Assembly (NCBI RefSeq): GCF_001482385.1
Contig: NZ_CP013611.1
Coordinates: 992,001 to 1,056,000 of the forward strand
Origin: Pseudoalteromonas rubra
GTDB taxonomy: Bacteria; Pseudomonadota; Gammaproteobacteria; Enterobacterales; Alteromonadaceae
Length of the DNA: 64,000 nt
Direction: 5' to 3'
The position numbers and the translations under genes were made by a program. The notes beneath the pieces were generated by a model, which had not been told where the DNA came from, made no database searches, and saw only the letters and a program-made list of their open reading frames with translations. Positions within the stretch are counted from its first letter, which is position 1. Each line of letters opens with the position of its first letter. Shown in pieces: positions 54,494 through 63,977 of this stretch.

Positions 54494-56035
54494 TTAAATT
54501 CTTTGAAAGCCATATCTTGCTGCTTTTGCAATCAGGTTGCTGTGCGTCTCTAACATTGCTCCAGCTTTTTGCTGCTGCTGGGCCACCAGCTTCAGCATAG
54601 CTTCCTGTTGTGACAGTTTTTGTGGCGACGGGTAATTGCATTGACTGGGATAATTCATGCCATACAACACGTACAGATGATTCTCCAATCTGAACACATC
54701 CAGACTACTGACAAAATCATACTCATTAGGAATGTCATTACGCCATAATGCCAGTTTATGTTGCAGCGATTCCGGGATCGATTCTGGCAAACGGTTCATA
54801 CGCCAAAACTCACTATCGTCACGATCAGAAATGCAGTAATGAAGTTTGATAAAGTCAACGATTGACTGCCAGACATGTGTCATATGCTGATTAAACTGCT
54901 GTGCAATTGCGGGGATTTCCTGACGTTCACCAGGGAGACGCTTTGACAACATTCTCGCCGCTAAATCAAACACTAATAGCCCGGTTGCTTCCAGCGGTTC
55001 AACAAAACCCTGGGACAGCCCAATACCAATACAGTTTTTCACCCAGGCTTGCGACCGATATCCCACCTGCATTTTAATCAGCCGGGATTCGACGGTGTCT
55101 TCTGGTTTTCCGAGGTAATCAGATAGGTCACGATGCGCCTGTTCATGGCTCATAAACTGATCGCTATACACATGACCAACTCCCTTACGGGTTTGCAGGC
55201 CAATGTCCCAAATCCAGCCAGCCTGCTGAGCAGTTGAAATAGTATAAGGCGGCACCTCATGCTCATTTTCATAAGGAACTTGCGTCACCACAGCATGATT
55301 GGCAAAGAGAACGTCACTCTTATCAATAAACGGGGTATTTAGCGCTTTGCCAAGCAATAAAGACTGGAAACCGCTGCAATCAATAAACAAGTCGCCTTCA
55401 AGCAGGCCCCCATGTCTCAGCTGCAATCCCGATATGGATCCATCCAGTGCGAGCTTGACCGATTCTACCTCATCCAGCACGTGGTTAACCTGACGGTTTT
55501 TAATCGCATGTTCTGACAGCAATGCCGAGAATTTTCCAGCATCCAGGTGAAAAGCATAATTAATCATACGCTCATATTCAGCATTCGTGATCAGCTTAGG
55601 CGCCTTGTTTTCGAGCGCGATATGGGCCTGAATGGAAACACTTTGGTCAAAACGAGCCCTGGCTCCAGGTAACTGATGCAACCAGTAAGGCAACAGATTC
55701 ACCCCGTTCACATTTGGATCGTCAAATGGATGAAAATAGCAATGGGGTTGTCCGTTAACTGGCTTATTCCAGCCAACAAAATGAATGCCATTTTTAAACG
55801 TAGCGTCGCACAGGCGAAACATATCCGACTCGCGAATACCAAACTTCTTCAGGCTATCAACAATCACCGGAACAGTCCCCTCCCCGACACCAATCGTTGG
55901 AATGTCAGGAGACTCTACTAATGTGATGCTCACATCCTCGGACGCATCTGCGGCCAAATGATTGGCAGCCAGCCAACCCGCAGTGCCACCACCGACAATG
56001 ACGATACGCTTAATTTTAGTTTCTGCATTTTGCAC
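54494..56035 (-). CDS. Flavin-dependent tryptophan-halogenase-type enzyme
   Basis: A 513-residue FAD enzyme of the tryptophan 7-halogenase (PrnA) family. The Rossmann motif GGGTAGW is at 15-21. The catalytic Lys is probably Lys81 in CDATFKNGIHFVGW and the catalytic Glu lies in GFVEPLEATGLLVF at about 344. The family's WxWxIP motif reads WIWDIGL at about 270, with Gly instead of Pro. No flavin reductase gene is adjacent. Members in TonB receptor/SapC operons have not been shown to halogenate anything and may modify a different substrate. The ATG is 143 bases downstream of the TonB receptor stop, in the same operon. Confidence 0.88.
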   Translation of the reverse strand: MQNAETKIKRIVIVGGGTAGWLAANHLAADASEDVSITLVESPDIPTIGVGEGTVPVIVDSLKKFGIRESDMFRLCDATFKNGIHFVGWNKPVNGQPHCYFHPFDDPNVNGVNLLPYWLHQLPGARARFDQSVSIQAHIALENKAPKLITNAEYERMINYAFHLDAGKFSALLSEHAIKNRQVNHVLDEVESVKLALDGSISGLQLRHGGLLEGDLFIDCSGFQSLLLGKALNTPFIDKSDVLFANHAVVTQVPYENEHEVPPYTISTAQQAGWIWDIGLQTRKGVGHVYSDQFMSHEQAHRDLSDYLGKPEDTVESRLIKMQVGYRSQAWVKNCIGIGLSQGFVEPLEATGLLVFDLAARMLSKRLPGERQEIPAIAQQFNQHMTHVWQSIVDFIKLHYCISDRDDSEFWRMNRLPESIPESLQHKLALWRNDIPNEYDFVSSLDVFRLENHLYVLYGMNYPSQCNYPSPQKLSQQEAMLKLVAQQQQKAGAMLETHSNLIAKAARYGFQRI

Positions 56036-56135
56036 AATTCACCTCACAACCACTGAAAAGACCACTTCGGACGGACATACCGCTTTTACTACAAACAATG
56101 TACGCCTGTCTCGATCTTGCCATAAAACAGGCATA

Positions 56136-56166
56136 AAAAAGCCCCACTATTTAAGCAGGGCTTTTC
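56136..56166 (-). terminator. Hairpin after the TonB receptor gene
   Basis: AAAAGCCC and GGGGCTTTT form a stem with a 12-base loop and T-rich tail on the minus strand, 12 bases after the receptor's stop. It probably lowers read-through into the halogenase gene rather than ending the operon fully. Confidence 0.65.
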
Positions 56167-56178
56167 CAAACAACAAAA

Positions 56179-58878
56179 TTAGAAGCGTAAGTTTGCACCC
56201 AGTGCAATCTTGCGCTCACCCACATAGCTCCATGCAGGGAAGTTGTGTTTCGTTTCTTCTTTCAACAGACCGTCAGAGCCAGAAATACCAATCTGGTAGC
56301 TGTCTTCTTCAAGAATGTTTACAACTTCAAGCGTCAGGCTGATATTGTCATTCACCTGGTAGTTACCAGTGAAGTCCAAAGTACCGAAGTCCATGTGCTC
56401 ACGTGAAGAGTAGAAACCAGTTTCACGGATCATGAACTCAGAACGCCAGTTATAAGCAAGACGAGCACCGAAGTCATCATTCTCATAGTAACCAACCAAG
56501 TTAACTGTGTGGTCAGAACTGTCTGAGAAACGGCCGATACGGTCATCGAAGTTTGTTTCTTCAGATGAGCTGTCTGCATACGTGTAGTTAACAATCGCAC
56601 CGAAGCCATTGTCAAACGCGTGTTGAAGCTGAAGCTCAAGACCAATTACGTCACCACCGTCACCATTAACACGGTTAACGATATTCCACACGTCACAGTT
56701 ACATGCCGGGTCGTTAATACCGATAGACTGATTTGGCGTGGTTGATGACGTTACGAATGTCTCGATGTCTTTGTAGAAGAACGTCGCACTTGCGAAGTTG
56801 CTGTCACCGTAATAGTACTCGTAAGACACGTCCAACTGAGTTGCCTTGAACGGTTCAAGACCTGGGTTACCAGTTACTTCTTGCTGGTCGTTCGGGTTTT
56901 CATTGTCGTAACCACTCAGGCTAGAACGTGCAAACACATCCTGGTAGTTAGGGCGACTGATAACCTGTGCGATTGAACCTCTCAGGATAGTGTCTTCATC
57001 CAGGTCGTACGCGATGTTGAAGCTTGGCAGGATATCTGAGTAATCCGCTTCTTTGTTAGACAGTGTCTTAGATTTCAGTGCATTACCGCCGTAGAAGTTA
57101 CCTGAATCTGTGATACCTGTCACAGTGATGTCTGAACCATAGTAGTCACTGTTTACATCTGTAGAGATGTAACGCAGACCGAAGTTACCACGGTAGTTTT
57201 CACCGCTGAAATCAGCCATTACGTAAAACGCAAAGTTTTCTTCTTCAAGTGCTGCATAACCACTGCGGTCACGTACATATTCGCTGAAGTTCTGCGCAGT
57301 GTGGTTGAACATCGCATCCAGGTGTGGACCTGGGATAGTGATGTATTCAAAACCAGCTTCGTTTACACCGTTACCATATAGTTGAGCAGGAGCGATATCA
57401 GCAATGTCCGCAACTACGCTAGTTGGGTCATTTGCATCGCTTAGTACTGGCGAACCATCTGCATTACGCTGAATGTTTGCCAGGCCTTTGAAGTTGTCTT
57501 CTTCAACCTTGTGGTTAGTGAAACGAGCACCAACGTGCACAGCTGTGATGATGTCATGATCAAGCATGAACTTAGTATCAAGTTGTGCGTACGTTTCTTC
57601 ATCCGTATTTGGCTGATTACGTACTGCCCATGCTGCTACGCCTGGACTACCCTCATTCCAGTGACCAACGCGATAATCATTTTCTTTAAGCTGGATCTTG
57701 ATACGCTTGCCCGTCATGTCGATCATGCCATAGCGATCTTCATGAGAACCAATCAAACCACCATAGTTTGTTTGTGCTTCTGTACCACCTGTTGCTTCTG
57801 AGCGACCGATACGACCAGAGATTTCGAACGTGTCACGTTTGAATTCAAAGCCAAAATCAACCGTTTCAGATTCCATCTTCGCACGACGTGCAAAGGCTTG
57901 TAGCCAAGACGGGTTATCTGTTGGCGTTGCCGCTGTTGCTTCAGACAACATACATACGCCATCTGGGTTTTCGCCCAGACAATTTGCGCCAGCCTGGAAG
58001 ATCCAGAAGCTGCTGTTGTTGTTGTTCGCTTCTAACTCAAGGTTCATGTAAGTCAGATCGAATGACAGTTCATCATTTGGCGCGTACTGGAATGCTACGT
58101 TAGTTGCTGTTCTTTCACGCTCTTGCAGGAAGTAGTTAGCAGAAACTGCACCATTCCAGCCAGCAAGTGATTCGTTACCACGACGAACATAGTCAGTTTC
58201 CTGCACTGCTAACGCGGCAAGTACACCAAATGTTTCATCATCGTTTTTATAGCTTGCAAGGCCACTGTAAGCAGGGTCCCATTGCTCAGACTGGCTTGAA
58301 TATACGCTCTTTACAGAAGCGAAAACGGTTCCGGAATCCAGGTCTAGTGGTTTACGGGTTTTTACGTTAACCGTACCACCAACACCACCTTCAACAATAT
58401 TTGCTTGTGAAGACTTATACACATCGATACCTGAGATAAGTTCAGGTGGCAACAATGTGTAGTTGAAGCTTCGGTCAATTGCTTGCTCAGTGTACCAACC
58501 TGTTGAAGCAACGTTCTGACCGTTCAGAGTTGTCAGCGTTAGCTGGCTAGATGCACCACGAATAGATACTTGCTGGCCCTGACCAAACTGACGGCTAACC
58601 GCTACGCCCGGGATACGACCCAGTGCTTCACCTACGTCACTGTCTGGAAACTTACCGATATCTTCTGCTGATACCGCGTCTACAACGCTGGTCGCAAATC
58701 GTTTAGTATTAACTGCTTCAGCCAATGAACGGCGGATACCGCGCACCTCAATGACTTCAACGTTTTCTTGAACGCCAGTCTGGTTATCTTCAGCAAACGC
58801 TACGCCTGTCACACCCGTACTTAGGATGAGGCCAACCTTAGCTGCCAGTAAGCTTTTTTTAAAATTATTAGCTAACAC
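56179..58878 (-). CDS. TonB-dependent receptor linked to halogenase and SapC
   Basis: An 899-residue outer-membrane TonB-dependent receptor of the long Caulobacter/Xanthomonas type that often takes up glycans. The signal peptide ends at about VAFA (residue 29), TonB-box-like EVIEVRGIRRSL follows, and the plug (about 60-170) has VGEALGRIPGVAVSRQFGQG, VSIRGASSQLTLTTLNGQN and ANIVEGGVGGTVNVKTRKPL. The barrel ends in LGANLRF. The start is a GTG with AAGGGGA at good spacing. A LacI-type operator lies 54 bases upstream. Co-transcription with the halogenase and SapC genes suggests a nutrient-uptake role. Confidence 0.9.
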   Translation of the reverse strand: MLANNFKKSLLAAKVGLILSTGVTGVAFAEDNQTGVQENVEVIEVRGIRRSLAEAVNTKRFATSVVDAVSAEDIGKFPDSDVGEALGRIPGVAVSRQFGQGQQVSIRGASSQLTLTTLNGQNVASTGWYTEQAIDRSFNYTLLPPELISGIDVYKSSQANIVEGGVGGTVNVKTRKPLDLDSGTVFASVKSVYSSQSEQWDPAYSGLASYKNDDETFGVLAALAVQETDYVRRGNESLAGWNGAVSANYFLQERERTATNVAFQYAPNDELSFDLTYMNLELEANNNNSSFWIFQAGANCLGENPDGVCMLSEATAATPTDNPSWLQAFARRAKMESETVDFGFEFKRDTFEISGRIGRSEATGGTEAQTNYGGLIGSHEDRYGMIDMTGKRIKIQLKENDYRVGHWNEGSPGVAAWAVRNQPNTDEETYAQLDTKFMLDHDIITAVHVGARFTNHKVEEDNFKGLANIQRNADGSPVLSDANDPTSVVADIADIAPAQLYGNGVNEAGFEYITIPGPHLDAMFNHTAQNFSEYVRDRSGYAALEEENFAFYVMADFSGENYRGNFGLRYISTDVNSDYYGSDITVTGITDSGNFYGGNALKSKTLSNKEADYSDILPSFNIAYDLDEDTILRGSIAQVISRPNYQDVFARSSLSGYDNENPNDQQEVTGNPGLEPFKATQLDVSYEYYYGDSNFASATFFYKDIETFVTSSTTPNQSIGINDPACNCDVWNIVNRVNGDGGDVIGLELQLQHAFDNGFGAIVNYTYADSSSEETNFDDRIGRFSDSSDHTVNLVGYYENDDFGARLAYNWRSEFMIRETGFYSSREHMDFGTLDFTGNYQVNDNISLTLEVVNILEEDSYQIGISGSDGLLKEETKHNFPAWSYVGERKIALGANLRF

Positions 58879-58931
58879 AGGATTCCCCTTGAATCATTTT
58901 GTTGGTTTTTAAATCACTTCTGCCCAGTGAT

Positions 58932-58949
58932 GATGACAACGCTGTCATC
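58932..58949. promoter_or_regulatory. LacI-family-type operator upstream of the TonB receptor
   Basis: GATGACAACGCTGTCATC is an almost perfect 18-bp palindrome with a central CG, the form used by LacI/GalR repressors. Its edge is 54 bases upstream of the receptor's GTG, a place where binding would block transcription. It resembles the NagR operator (AATGACARCGYTGTCATT, from memory) known for N-acetylglucosamine genes in Shewanella. No LacI-family gene is in the window. Confidence 0.7.
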
Positions 58950-59250
58950 TAATAACAAACCATACACCCAAAATTACAGATTCGCTACATCTTTTTTTGT
59001 GGCTTACATAAGATTTTTTCAACAAAATCCTAACCTACTGAAATAGATAGAATAAATAATTTTGAGGTTATAGTTTGTTACAAACGAGAAGAATATATCA
59101 CAAGCTATGCACTTTTTAACAGCAGTTGCGATGAGTTATGTAGAAGAATTGGACCTAATTAATAAACTAATCTAATTTAGGCGAGTTGTGCTATCTGATT
59201 ATTCCATAAACGTTCGGGCAGAAGCGGATTCAAGGTGATAATAGATCTCA

Positions 59251-59268
59251 ATGACAACGCTGTCATTT
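59251..59268. promoter_or_regulatory. Second LacI-family-type operator, with no gene beside it
   Basis: AATGACAACGCTGTCATT, identical to the recalled NagR consensus. It lies 319 bases from the first operator, far from any coding start. The 756-base gap (58879-59634) between the receptor and htpG otherwise shows only AT-rich sequence and a terminator. The site could support DNA looping with the first operator, or mark a lost gene. Confidence 0.65.
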
Positions 59269-59576
59269 TATCTTTTTCATCATTGCTTTGTCCAGTGTAT
59301 TTGCATGACAAATTTGCGAAGAAGCCTTTAAACACGCTGATGTACGGCATTTGTTCACCGCAAAACAAGTACTTAAACCGAGTTAAGAGAGTGAAAATTT
59401 GTCACTACCCTTTCTTTTAAATTCATATATGCATCAAGGCTTGTTAAATGAAATACCCCACTGATGGCTTTTACTGCTAAATATGGCTTTATGATATGAA
59501 CTCTGACAGGATGAAAAAGGTAAACAGTACACCTCACTATCCGATGAGCTTTCTGCAATGTACCTTTAATTACAAC

Positions 59577-59608
59577 AAAAAGCCCGGTCGAGTTACTCGC
59601 CGGGCTTT
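59577..59608 (-). terminator. Terminator of htpG
   Basis: AAAGCCCGGCGAG and CTCGACCGGGCTTT form a stem around TAA, followed by TTGTTG on the minus strand, about 27 bases after the htpG stop. Confidence 0.85.
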
Positions 59609-59634
59609 CTGACACAAATAAAAACTGCGTTGAT

Positions 59635-61551
59635 TTATTTACTCAGGTCAAGCATCAGCTTGTTCAGGCGAGCAACAAACCCAGCTGGGTCTTTCAGGCT
59701 GCCACGTTCTGCAAGCAGTGCCTGATCCAGCAGTACCTCTGACCATTGTGCAAACTTATCTTCGTCCTGCTCAACGTTAAGGTGTTTAACCAACTGATGC
59801 TCAGGGTTGAGCTCAAAGATTGGCTTAGACTCAGGGGCAGACTGACCAATCGATTCCATCAGCTTTTGCATCTGTGAGCTCATGTCATGGTCATCAACAA
59901 CCACACAAGCCGGAGAATCTGTCAGACGGTGCGTAAAGCGTACTTCTTTTACTTTATCGCCCAGCGCTTCTTTGATGCGCTCAACCAGGCCTTCTACCTG
60001 CTTTTCGCTCTCTTCCTGCGCCTTTTTACTTTCTTCGTCTTCCATATCACCCAGGTCTAAATCACCACGCGTAATTGACTGGAATTGTTTCTCAGCAAAC
60101 TCTGTCAGGTGGCTCATCATCCACTCATCTACGCGATCTGAGAGCAATAGTACCTCAATGCCCTTCTTACGGAAGATTTCAAGGTGTGGTGAGCTCTTCG
60201 CAGCTTCAAAGCTATCTGCCACCACGTAGTAAATTTTGTCCTGACCTTCTGTCATACGCTCGATATACTGCTCCAGTGACACAGTTTGTGCACTCTCGTC
60301 AGTATGAGTCGAACTGAAACGCAGTAGCTTAGCAATCGCTTCTTTATTAGCAGCATCTTCAGCCGGGCCTTCTTTGATAACCTGGCCGAATTCATTCCAG
60401 AAAGTCTGGTAGTCTTCTGCCTTGTTCTTACCCATACGGTCAAGCATCTTAAGGATACGTGACGTACAACCCTTACGGATAGCCTGAGTAACTTTGTTAT
60501 CTTGCAGGATTTCACGTGATACGTTCAGTGGTAGATCGTTGGAATCCAACAAACCTTTAACAAAACGCAGATAGCTTGGCATAAACTGTTCAGCATCATC
60601 CATAATGAATACACGTTGTACATACAACTTCAGGCCTGTCTGACGATCACGGTTCCACATGTCGAAAGGTGCCTTTTTAGGAATGTACAGCAAACTGGTG
60701 TACTCCGTTTTACCTTCCACTTTGTTGTGTGCCCAGGTCAGCGGCTCTTCCCAGTCATGACCAACATGCTTGTAAAACTCTTTATATTCTTCTTCGCTGA
60801 TCTCTGACTTATCACGCGTCCACAAAGCCGTAGCACGATTAATCCCTTCCCACTCGCCAGGCTGGGCTTCAATTTTTTCACCGTCCGGACCTTCAGATTC
60901 TGGTACAGGGGCTTTGAACATTTCCACTGGGATAGAGATGTGATCAGAGTACTTAGTCACGATTGAACGCAAGCGGAAGTCATCTGCGAACTCCAGCTCT
61001 TCTTCACGCAGGTGAAGAATGATCTCTGTACCGCGCTCTGCTTTTTCAATATCAGCCAGGGTGTATTCACCCTCTCCTTTTGACTGCCATTCAACAGCCT
61101 GCGCCTCACCCGCTTTACGTGTGCGTACAGTCACTTCGTCAGCAACGATAAACGCTGAGTAGAAACCCACACCAAATTGGCCAATCAGCTGAGAGTCTTT
61201 TGCCTCATCACCTGTCAGATTTTTAAAGAATTCAGCAGTACCAGACTTTGCAATGGTACCCAAAGAGCTGATCACTTCGTCACGAGTCATACCAATACCA
61301 TTGTCAGAAATGGTCACTGTCTTCGCGTCTTTGTCAGCACTGATACGTACACGCAGGTCGGCATCACCTTCATACAGGTTACCGTTTTGCAGCGCTAAGA
61401 AACGCAGCTTGTCAGCAGCATCCGACGCATTGGATACCAGCTCACGTAAAAAGATCTCTTTGTTTGAGTACAAGCTGTGGATCATCAGCTGAAGCAATTG
61501 CTTAGTGTTGGCACTAAATGAATGATTTTCTTTAGTATTTTCGGTAGTCAT
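59635..61551 (-). CDS. htpG: Molecular chaperone HtpG (Hsp90)
   Basis: ATP-dependent Hsp90 chaperone of 638 residues. The N-terminal GHKL ATPase is intact: [46 protein letters not shown]. The middle domain contains [20 protein letters not shown] and [11 protein letters not shown], and the C-terminal dimerisation part ends [12 protein letters not shown]. The ATG at 61551 ([15 protein letters not shown]) follows AGGGTG, and a GTG three codons earlier is possible. A direct repeat of GTGTACCAAAT lies at the start. Confidence 0.97.
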   Translation of the reverse strand: MTTENTKENHSFSANTKQLLQLMIHSLYSNKEIFLRELVSNASDAADKLRFLALQNGNLYEGDADLRVRISADKDAKTVTISDNGIGMTRDEVISSLGTIAKSGTAEFFKNLTGDEAKDSQLIGQFGVGFYSAFIVADEVTVRTRKAGEAQAVEWQSKGEGEYTLADIEKAERGTEIILHLREEELEFADDFRLRSIVTKYSDHISIPVEMFKAPVPESEGPDGEKIEAQPGEWEGINRATALWTRDKSEISEEEYKEFYKHVGHDWEEPLTWAHNKVEGKTEYTSLLYIPKKAPFDMWNRDRQTGLKLYVQRVFIMDDAEQFMPSYLRFVKGLLDSNDLPLNVSREILQDNKVTQAIRKGCTSRILKMLDRMGKNKAEDYQTFWNEFGQVIKEGPAEDAANKEAIAKLLRFSSTHTDESAQTVSLEQYIERMTEGQDKIYYVVADSFEAAKSSPHLEIFRKKGIEVLLLSDRVDEWMMSHLTEFAEKQFQSITRGDLDLGDMEDEESKKAQEESEKQVEGLVERIKEALGDKVKEVRFTHRLTDSPACVVVDDHDMSSQMQKLMESIGQSAPESKPIFELNPEHQLVKHLNVEQDEDKFAQWSEVLLDQALLAERGSLKDPAGFVARLNKLMLDLSK

Positions 61552-61623
61552 TTGGTACACCCTAACTTATTTGGTACACAATAATAGTACATAGTTAATC
61601 ACTTAACTTGCGTTATGCTGAGG

Positions 61624-61652
61624 TATATTGTGCTGGGGAGATTTTTTTCAAG
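61624..61652 (-). promoter_or_regulatory. Possible heat-shock-type promoter of htpG
   Basis: On the minus strand CTTGAA (61647-61652) is followed by CCCC and, 17 bases from the -35, by AATATA at 61624-61629. CTTGAA is the core of the sigma-32 -35 box, and the -10 is closer to a sigma-70 form. It is about 75 bases upstream of the htpG start. This is a weak match and needs a scored promoter model. Confidence 0.35.
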
Positions 61653-61721
61653 AGTGAGTAGGGAAAAAAAATTACGGATTGCATATATTCAGAGCAGGGA
61701 GAAAGCCCTTTCGGGCGTTCA

Positions 61722-62321
61722 TTATATCGCTTTTCTGCCGCTAAACGCATGCATCAGAGTCATACCATCAACCAATTCAAGCTCCCCCCCTACTGGCATA
61801 CCGTGTGCGATTCGCGAGGCAGTCACATTATGTTGATGGCACATCTCACCGATAAAGTGGGCTGTGGCCTCCCCTTCGACCGTCGGGTTGGTTGCCAGGA
61901 TCACTTCATTGATGTTGCCATTACTAAGCGTTTTTTCCAGCACATCCATGCCAATTTCATTTGGACCAATTCCATCCAGCGGAGACAAATGACCCATCAA
62001 GACAAAATACAATCCCTGGTACTGGCCTGTTTGTTCGATTGCCAGCACATCGCTCGGAGATTCAACCACACACAACAACCCGGTATCCTGACGTTTAATA
62101 TTGCTGCAGATATCGCATACCGGGGTTTCTGAAAACGTCCGGCAAGATTCACAGTGACCAATTTTATCCATTGCCTGTAACAGGCTCTGGCCTAACTGCG
62201 TGCCACCATTACGGTCTCTTTCAAGCAGGTGAAAGGCGATCCTTTGTGCCGATTTAGGTCCAATTCCGGGTAAACAGCGCAGCGCTTCAACCAAAGCTGA
62301 AAGTGAGGGAGATAATTGCAT
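61722..62321 (-). CDS. recR: Recombination mediator protein RecR
   Basis: Member of the RecFOR pathway that loads RecA onto gapped DNA. The 199 residues match the family. The N-terminal helix-hairpin-helix ([17 protein letters not shown], about 17-33), the zinc finger [16 protein letters not shown] and the Toprim domain ([18 protein letters not shown] and LSPLDGIGP, about 80-125) are present. In many relatives recR follows dnaX and ybaB; here the upstream gene is an MlaC-like one, so those partners are elsewhere. The htpG gene follows on the same strand. Confidence 0.95.
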   Translation of the reverse strand: MQLSPSLSALVEALRCLPGIGPKSAQRIAFHLLERDRNGGTQLGQSLLQAMDKIGHCESCRTFSETPVCDICSNIKRQDTGLLCVVESPSDVLAIEQTGQYQGLYFVLMGHLSPLDGIGPNEIGMDVLEKTLSNGNINEVILATNPTVEGEATAHFIGEMCHQHNVTASRIAHGMPVGGELELVDGMTLMHAFSGRKAI

Positions 62322-62508
62322 AATAGAGCGTTCTTAATTTGCTGACAGCGTTGCACGATAGCATGCAGACATCTGATGGCCTAACACCAACACGACGGCT
62401 ATCTATGACACTGTTCGTATTCGTTCAATGGTTGCCATCTTACTATGTCTAATGCAGTAGCGACAAGCCAAAGATAAGTCACACGCCAGGTATCACAGCA
62501 CGTTAGGT

Positions 62509-62571
62509 AAAAAGAAAAAGGCGGGCAATCGGAGAAGATTGGATCTCATGGGTAAGAGTGAATACCCGCCT
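62509..62571 (-). terminator. Terminator of the MlaC-like gene
   Basis: AGGCGGG and CCCGCCT form the base of a long stem (with an inner CAATC/GATTG stem) and are followed by TTTTTCTTTTT on the minus strand, about 35 bases after the gene's stop. Confidence 0.7.
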
Positions 62572-62605
62572 GAAGGACGCAAATCGTGTCTTTAATTTGT
62601 ACCGA

Positions 62606-63217
62606 TTAACTCTTTGCCACCAGTTCTTTACTTACCTGATCGATACCAACTTCGCTGATCCGTGAGGTAATTTCTTTTTGCTTCGCGCTGAGCAATGAGA
62701 TGCTCTCAGCAACCAGGTCATACACCTGCCACTCTCCAGCTTTGTTCTTACGAAACTTGAATACAATGTCGATAGTTGGGGCATTCGGTTCAACAATTTC
62801 TGACTTCACAGAGGCAAACTTACTGTCGGCGCTTACAACTGGTTCAATAAAGTTGACCTGCTGACCTTTATAGCTCATTAGCGCATTTGCATAGGTGTTT
62901 GCCAAATATTGCTCGACGGCATCGATGAAGGTCACCGCCTGTTCGCGCTTAATCTCACGGACATGTTTACCCAACAACTTAAAAGACACATATTTAATGT
63001 CTATATGTGGCATCAGTTGCTCACGTACCAACTTTTTCAGCTCAGCCTTCTTGTGCACTTCTTCCAGGGTATTGAGCTTGCTAATATCCACAAATAATTG
63101 GTCACCAACCGATTTTATCAAACCGTAAGGGTTACTTTGTGTATCCGTGGCAGCAATGCTTTGTAAGCTGCTAAACGCCAGCAGTGCCACCAGCATAAGT
63201 TGCATTAGTTTTTTCAT
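62606..63217 (-). CDS. mlaC: MlaC-family periplasmic phospholipid-binding protein
   Basis: A 203-residue exported protein of the MlaC (Tgt2) family that carries phospholipids between outer and inner membranes. The signal peptide ends at about SIA (residue 22). The conserved MlaC blocks are NPYGLIKSVGDQLFVDI, EQLMPHIDIKYVSFKLLGK and FIDAVEQYLANTYANALMSY, then a hydrophobic strand with DIVFKFRKNKAGEWQVYDLV. The mlaDEFB genes are not adjacent, so it is either a split mla component or a second paralogue. The ATG follows GGAGCGG. Confidence 0.85.
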   Translation of the reverse strand: MKKLMQLMLVALLAFSSLQSIAATDTQSNPYGLIKSVGDQLFVDISKLNTLEEVHKKAELKKLVREQLMPHIDIKYVSFKLLGKHVREIKREQAVTFIDAVEQYLANTYANALMSYKGQQVNFIEPVVSADSKFASVKSEIVEPNAPTIDIVFKFRKNKAGEWQVYDLVAESISLLSAKQKEITSRISEVGIDQVSKELVAKS

Positions 63218-63295
63218 GATCCGCTCCGTTATATGTTAATGACGCCAGTTTAGCGCTAACTTTGCAGATGAAAAACACACGAATCAGCACCATAT

Positions 63296-63319
63296 TAGTG
63301 CCACTTTGGCATCAATAAG
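63296..63319. repeat. 24-bp direct repeat, copy 1, upstream of mlaC and pagL-like gene
   Basis: TAGTGCCACTTTGGCATCAATAAG. It shares TAGTGCC at the start and GCATCAATAAG at the end with copy 2, 55 bases further on, with a variable six-base centre. It lies in the divergent promoter region between mlaC and the lipid A deacylase gene. Confidence 0.55.
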
Positions 63320-63350
63320 ATTTCCTTTAAAAATCAGATACCTAGTTATT

Positions 63351-63374
63351 TAGTGCCAAAACAGCATCAATAAG
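63351..63374. repeat. 24-bp direct repeat, copy 2
   Basis: TAGTGCCAAAACAGCATCAATAAG, with the same conserved ends as copy 1 and a different six-base centre. The same spacing and orientation suggest two binding sites for one regulator or a duplicated promoter segment. Confidence 0.55.
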
Positions 63375-63452
63375 TTTCTATTTGGTACCTTTTTAATGGC
63401 AGCTAACACCCAGACAATGGGGATATTCAATTCTACTGAGTTAGATATCATT

Positions 63453-63977
63453 ATGATCAGAGCAATCGTATTCCTGCTGTCACTGCTTATTGTTGTTACT
63501 GTACCTGCACACGCGAAGCAACATGGCTATGCCATCCATTACATTCATGGTGAAGGTAGTGTCGATGGGATTAAATTAGCGTACCAATATCATCCTGAAC
63601 TGGACTTACCGCCAGCCTGGCGCCACTTTGATGTTCACTTCGAAAGCAGTATCAACTTCTGGCGTTATGGGGAAGATAACCATCACGACGGTAACTTTGT
63701 CCTGGCCGTTTCTCCCATGATCCGCTACCCATTTACCACCTTTAACGGGCATCCGGTAGCCATAGAGTTTGGCATTGGCGTCGCCTTACTGGATGATACT
63801 CAGTTTGCCGGTAAGGACGTCAGTACCCATTACCAGTTTGAAGACAGAGTAGGACTGGTGTATCAGATGGGCGATGCCAATGTTGCGATCCGCTATATGC
63901 ATTACTCCAATGCCGGCTTTAAAAGCCCCAACCCCGGATTGGATTTCCTGTCACTGTCCTATTCAGCGTATTTTTAA
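63453..63977 (+). CDS. pagL: PagL-like lipid A deacylase (acyloxyacyl hydrolase family)
   Basis: A 174-residue outer-membrane enzyme family that removes the 3-O acyl chain from lipid A. A signal peptide (MIRAIVFLLSLLIVVTVPAHA) precedes a small beta-barrel pattern. The active-site His and Ser of the family are in YMHYSNAGFKSPNPGLDFLS, and the protein ends in SAYF, the usual aromatic end. The frame extends to 63396, but the ATG at 63453 begins the signal peptide. The window ends 23 bases after the stop. Confidence 0.88.
   Translation: MIRAIVFLLSLLIVVTVPAHAKQHGYAIHYIHGEGSVDGIKLAYQYHPELDLPPAWRHFDVHFESSINFWRYGEDNHHDGNFVLAVSPMIRYPFTTFNGHPVAIEFGIGVALLDDTQFAGKDVSTHYQFEDRVGLVYQMGDANVAIRYMHYSNAGFKSPNPGLDFLSLSYSAYF

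Noticed and set aside
59177..59368. A 63-residue frame between the operators
   Set aside because: It overlaps the second operator and has no similarity that I recognise.
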